Notes under the pieces: model-generated
Databases searched by the model: none
The model's input: only the letters and a program-made list of their open reading frames with translations
Told to the model about the DNA's origin: nothing
Assembly (NCBI GenBank): GCA_027577595.1
Contig: JANBRJ010000055.1
Span: forward strand, 46,500 to 110,499
Source of the DNA: Coemansia sp. RSA 487
Lineage: Eukaryota; Kickxellomycota; Kickxellomycetes; Kickxellales; Kickxellaceae
Direction of reading: 5' to 3'
DNA: 64,000 nucleotides
In this document: piece by piece, positions 63,082 to 64,000 of the stretch
Layout: the number at the start of each line of letters is the position of its first letter
Position numbering within the stretch: the first letter of the stretch is position 1
Program-made: the position numbers and the translations under genes

Positions 63082-64000
63082 AAGAAAAAGGCCCCCATTC
63101 AGGCTATTAGGTGGAAGGACCCAAAACACATCCAGAAGTTGAACAAGTATGAAAAAACCACCAACTATGTCACGAAGCACTCTTATGGCCTGTCAAGATT
63201 CATCTTCATCCGCGAGCTCCGAGAAAGCAATGACTTTCCTCTTTCCTACTATGTGTGCAGGGAATTCTTCAAACAAGTATTTATTATGGCTGATGGCAAG
63301 GTATGTAAACTGTGGGGAAAGTACAAACCACGTGTACTATCTGAAGAGTAGAAGCTGAAGAAGCAGCGAAAGCAACTAACCACATTTGTGCCAAGGAAGA
63401 AGGATGTACCCGATGCAACAAAGTCCAGAGCTCTCATTGAAAAGTACTTGCAAAAGTACAAGAACATTTCAGGGCTATTCCAGCCAAAAGCATCTTACAT
63501 GGGTCAGCCAGTACATTATGAACCCGAGAAGATGCTTACAGCACTCAAGAACAATGTCAAGAACAACCTTGGCAATCGACTCCGTGGTGCAATCAACACC
63601 CTCTGTCAGTCAGCTATACGTTCGAAAGCACCACACATTGCACTCAAGGCTGAGGACATGTCTGAGGGTGATATTGACCAGGCTATTCAAGAGTAGATCA
63701 AGGACCCTATAAAACTTGCCAAGGACCCAGGTACAGTATGGGCACATTTTACCTAATGGGCTTGATGATAAGACCTACAACCTTGTGAAGGTGCTTCAGC
63801 CTGTCCTTGCTGCCTACCAGAACACCATTCTGCATGAAAAGATCTACTATGACATCAAGTGTGACCCTGTCAAGCACATCAAAACCTTCTTTCTCCTGGC
63901 TCGGTTCTTCCAGCAAAACAAGCTCCGCAGCTTCCAGTGCATGCCACTTCGCACACAGTGGATCCCATGCCATGTCCACATTGACAAGGCTATCCTTTGT
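63082..64000 (+). pseudogene. Broken Fanzor/TnpB-like mobile-element gene, N-terminal half, runs off the edge
   Basis: A coding-like stretch with its own base usage (C-ending codons, unlike the AT-rich sequence to its left). One frame runs from about 63082 through KDPKHIQKLNKYEKTTNYV and RFIFIRELRESNDFPLSYYV, meets a TAG at 63349, continues through KNNVKNNLGNRLRGAINTL, and meets a second TAG at 63694. Near 63735 coding sense moves to another frame: ILPNGLDDKTYNLVKVLQPV, LHEKIYYDIKCDPVKHIK, FFLLARFFQQNKLRSFQCMP and LRTQWIPCHVHIDKAILC, up to the edge. The xxPLRTxxIPxxxxIDxxxL pattern, after an LxxxFxxR-type helical region, recalls the region before the RuvC core of Fanzor-type nucleases in fungal mobile elements. 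The nuclease core would lie beyond the window. Two stops and a frameshift mark it as dead. Confidence 0.5.

Overview
The window is nuclear DNA of a fungus. The genes are spliced with GT-AG introns, lie singly on both strands, and encode typical fungal proteins: a Zn2Cys6 regulator, a Met2-type homoserine O-acetyltransferase, NADPH oxidases, Cdc48, Msh3, Aro8, Dph3 and Bmt2. Introns are few and short (58-321 nt). Several families better known from animals or early-diverging fungi are also present (SMPD4-like, TMEM223-like, GUCD1-like, a large RapGAP-domain protein, an ABCB6/HMT1-type transporter). This mix points to an early-diverging filamentous lineage, perhaps Kickxellomycotina (Coemansia relatives). 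That placement is inference and no rRNA is present to confirm it.

Layout. 1-4 kb: the 5' part of a Zn2Cys6 regulator and MET2 (one intron), both minus strand. 5.7-11.9 kb: two tandem NADPH oxidase paralogs. 12-18.9 kb: a Tpa1/OGFOD1 ribosomal prolyl hydroxylase, a large coiled-coil protein of unknown function, a small membrane protein and a GUCD1-like protein. 20-29 kb: a small ORF, a GRAM-domain tail-anchored protein, a BRI3/LITAF-like protein, a PQ-loop transporter, a second member of the unknown coiled-coil family and a small hypothetical. 29.8-39.2 kb: a 1702-residue RapGAP-domain protein (three exons), CDC48 (two exons) and a HIT-domain protein. 40-47.4 kb: two small related basic proteins facing each other, MSH3, an ARO8-type aminotransferase and DPH3. 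48-56.3 kb: a spliced 101-residue membrane protein, an HMT1/ABCB6-type ABC transporter, a TMEM223-like mitochondrial protein and BMT2. 56.6-61.8 kb: an SMPD4-like protein, a decayed Tc1/mariner copy and a ZTA1-type quinone oxidoreductase. 63.1-64 kb: a broken gene resembling Fanzor/TnpB-type mobile-element proteins, running off the right edge.

The genes are mostly independent housekeeping loci rather than one cluster. Many neighbours are convergent with 70-150 bp between stop codons. Several upstream regions run to 1-2 kb and show no convincing gene.

Points most worth follow-up: (1) two unlinked loci encode the same undescribed architecture, an N-terminal coiled coil, a disordered RS-rich middle and a C-terminal domain of about 250 residues; (2) the NOX pair carries long insertions between the FAD and NADPH lobes, and one copy has changed several otherwise conserved NADPH-lobe residues; (3) the RapGAP-domain protein appears to lack the catalytic asparagine and has a domain-splitting insertion; (4) a possible Fanzor-like relic lies at the right edge. 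All homology statements come from reading motifs and recalled family patterns; no search was run.
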